Assembly: GCA_036005845.1 (NCBI GenBank)
Contig: DASYQD010000008.1
Location: forward strand, 1-7,376
DNA: 7,376 nt
Direction: 5' to 3'
Source of the DNA: DASYQD01 sp036005845
GTDB taxonomy: Bacteria; Acidobacteriota; Thermoanaerobaculia; Multivoradales; JAIOJS01
Within the stretch, counting starts at the first letter, position 1; each line of letters starts with the position of its first letter. The position numbers and the translations under genes are program-made. Below the pieces are notes generated by a model, which was given only the letters and a program-made list of their open reading frames with translations, was not told the origin of the DNA and did no database searches. This document shows positions 6,082-7,376 of the stretch, piece after piece.

Positions 6082-7103
6082 CACCGAGCGCACGCACCCT
6101 CCACTGATCGCAGACCTTCCGTGGTGCTGCCGACGAGCACGCTGTCGCTGTTGGGCGCGGCCAGCAGGCGCCTAGCCGTCGACGGGATGCCGTCGCCGGT
6201 CGTCAGCACCGCGGTCGTCGCGCCGGCGCGATCGAGCACCGCCAATAGACCGTGCGCGTAGAGCAGGTACCAACACCCGCCGCCGTCGATTGCGACGTCG
6301 ATCGGATCGCCATGACCAAGCGGCGCTCGCTTGCCCGGCAGGTCGAGGCCGAAGAGGACCGGCACCCATCGCTGCCCGTCCCAACGCGTCACGGCGCTGC
6401 CGGCGGCGACGATCGTCTGCCCGCGGGGATCGCGCGCCAGCGAGGCGACCGGCGCGCTCGAGTGGCGCTGGAGCGAGCCGTCCTCGCCGATCTCGATCAC
6501 GCCGCCGGGAGTGGCCGCGAAGACGCTCTTGCGCTCGACCACCTCGACCCAGCGGCCGATCGTCGCCAGCGCCCGATCGTTGAGCGGCACGGTGCGCAAT
6601 ACTTTCTCGTCCCACAGCAGCACGCCGCTGCCGGACTCGCTGCCGAACGGCAGGGGAGCGAAGGCGACCCAGAAGCCGCCCCGCGATCGGCCCAGCAGCG
6701 TGAGCGGATGACGCGAGGGCCAACCGGGAGCGGCGTCGAGCTGCGAGGCGCGGCCACCCCGAACGCGGACCACGCCTTGATCGAGCAGCGCCACGGCCAG
6801 CCCGCCGTCGCCGTAGCTGGCGTCGCCGTACACGCCTGCCGGCAGCTCGTGCCCGCCCCGCCAGCTCTGGCGCACCTGCCACGCCCCGCGGACCTGCGCC
6901 AGCTCGAAGACACCCTGCGAAGCCGACGACAGCAGAACCCGCTTCGTGCTCGCATCGCTATCGGTCGGCAGGGCATCGGCGGGAACGCCGGCGACCGCGG
7001 CGATCCGCGGGCCCGCGGCCGCCTCTGCCGGCCCGCCGCCGGCGAAGGCGGCCGCCGCCGAGAGGAGGAGGGCGCACGCGGCTCGTCTCCACGTGCACCC
7101 CAC
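6081..7103 (-). CDS. Secreted beta-propeller protein with two-component-regulator-propeller-like repeats
   Basis: A 340-residue exported protein when read from GTG 7103. The N-terminus MGCTWRRAACALLLSAAAAF is a Sec signal peptide with likely cleavage after the AEA at residues 26-28. The rest is made of short beta repeats with hydrophobic-Gly turns. These include KRVLLSSASQGVFEL, GGVIEIGEDGSL, VTRWDGQRWVPV, GGCWYLLYAHGLLAVLD and a C-terminal unit starting TTGDGIPSTARRLL. The last unit resembles the DGLPxxxVxxL pattern of Reg_prop propeller blades. No enzymatic motif or transmembrane helix beyond the signal is visible, so a binding or structural role outside the cytoplasm is likely. An in-frame ATG at 7148 would add 15 residues and overlap the upstream gene. 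GTG 7103 is preferred because it has GAGG 5 nt upstream and gives a compact signal peptide. It follows the upstream gene's stop by 7 nt, so the two are probably co-transcribed. Confidence 0.8.
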   Translation of the reverse strand: MGCTWRRAACALLLSAAAAFAGGGPAEAAAGPRIAAVAGVPADALPTDSDASTKRVLLSSASQGVFELAQVRGAWQVRQSWRGGHELPAGVYGDASYGDGGLAVALLDQGVVRVRGGRASQLDAAPGWPSRHPLTLLGRSRGGFWVAFAPLPFGSESGSGVLLWDEKVLRTVPLNDRALATIGRWVEVVERKSVFAATPGGVIEIGEDGSLQRHSSAPVASLARDPRGQTIVAAGSAVTRWDGQRWVPVLFGLDLPGKRAPLGHGDPIDVAIDGGGCWYLLYAHGLLAVLDRAGATTAVLTTGDGIPSTARRLLAAPNSDSVLVGSTTEGLRSVEGACAR

Positions 7104-7108
7104 GCCTG

Positions 7109-7112
7109 CCTC
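7109..7112 (-). promoter_or_regulatory. Shine-Dalgarno GAGG overlapping the upstream stop codon
   Basis: On the minus strand GAGG shares its GA with the TGA stop of the upstream gene (7111-7113) and lies 5 nt before GTG 7103. The alternative ATG at 7148 has no such site. This favours the GTG start and suggests translational coupling. Confidence 0.5.
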
Positions 7113-7376
7113 AGTAGTCGGGAAGACCGTCGGCGGTGATGACGGCATAGGGCGCCGGGACCGTGCCCCACAGGTTCGCCGCCGGCTGGGTCGACAGCCG
7201 TTCGTTGGCGTCGGCGGCGTCGCGCGTGCGGACGCGGTAGTAGATGCGGCTGCCGCCGGCCTGCAGCGTCGTCCAATCGGCGGGCGGCAGCGTCCAGGTG
7301 TCGGCGCACTCGGGGCTCGCGGCGGTGCCCGGATCGAGGTCGACGTCGATCCACGGGCTCATGATGGTCCCGCCGG
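7111..7376 (-). CDS. C-terminal end of a probable extracellular protein (partial, N-terminus beyond right edge)
   Basis: The frame is open from the right edge down to a TGA at 7111-7113, giving 87 full codons ending in ADGLPDY. An ATG at 7362 could give an 83-residue protein, but its N-terminus (MSPWIDVDLD) is no signal peptide, no Shine-Dalgarno precedes it, and the frame continues upstream as GGTI. It is therefore more likely the last domain of a longer protein. The segment has the look of a fibronectin-III or Ig-like beta sandwich: WTLPPADWTTLQAGG, then IYYRVRTRDA (a typical YxxRVR strand), then a Pro-rich tail. No catalytic residues are evident. It lies directly upstream of the secreted propeller gene, so the two may be made together for the cell surface or exterior. 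The family was not identified. Confidence 0.65.
   Translation of the reverse strand, partial: GGTIMSPWIDVDLDPGTAASPECADTWTLPPADWTTLQAGGSRIYYRVRTRDAADANERLSTQPAANLWGTVPAPYAVITADGLPDY

Noticed and set aside
4991..6175. A 394-codon plus-strand frame and a 322-codon minus-strand frame within the FAD gene
   Set aside because: Both are Ser/Arg/Pro- or Ala/Gly-rich shadows; only the DAO frame has the Rossmann and C-terminal FAD motifs.
6252..7139. Plus-strand open frame opposite the secreted propeller gene
   Set aside because: No signal peptide or repeats; the minus-strand frame has a signal peptide and regular beta repeats.
1..7376. tRNA, rRNA, insertion sequence, CRISPR array, riboswitch or phage-like genes
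   Set aside because: No cloverleaf, transposase motif, terminal repeats, direct-repeat array or atypical base composition was seen; base composition looks uniform across the window.

Overview
The window is a very GC-rich, gene-dense piece of bacterial chromosome with almost no intergenic space. Three things point to a large-genome, high-GC environmental bacterium, most likely Acidobacteriota or a relative: a TIGR02999-type ECF sigma factor beside a Ser/Thr kinase, a kinase fused to a long PD40/TolB-like propeller, and secreted hypothetical proteins. The phylum is an inference from gene style, not a sequence match.

Layout from left to right. At 1-377 (minus) is the N-terminal part of a small secreted protein, cut by the left edge. 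At 491-3337 (minus) is a 948-residue membrane-anchored Ser/Thr protein kinase with a C-terminal repeat region of about 12 PD40-like blades. Just upstream of it, at 3360-3941 (minus), is an ECF sigma factor, 22 nt from the kinase start. Next upstream is a HAD-family phosphatase/mutase at 3984-4637 (minus). Divergent from that is a DAO-family FAD-dependent oxidoreductase (start taken as 4687, end 6075, plus). It converges, with a 5-nt gap, on a secreted beta-propeller protein (6081 to about 7103, minus). That gene follows the C-terminal end of another probably extracellular protein, cut by the right edge (7111-7376, minus).

The central unit is the sigma-kinase pair. The kinase has all the catalytic motifs of an active Hanks-type enzyme, one transmembrane segment, and a probable extracytoplasmic double propeller. 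The sigma factor has the sequence TTALVHE where ordinary ECF sigmas carry acidic residues in region 2.2. This matches the idea, established for the EcfP/PpkT2 pair of Vibrio, that a kinase switches such a sigma on by phosphorylation instead of an anti-sigma factor releasing it. The small secreted protein downstream of the kinase could be a cargo or target of this circuit, but nothing in the sequence proves it. The HAD and FAD genes look like ordinary metabolic genes. The right-hand pair of secreted proteins forms a separate transcription unit.
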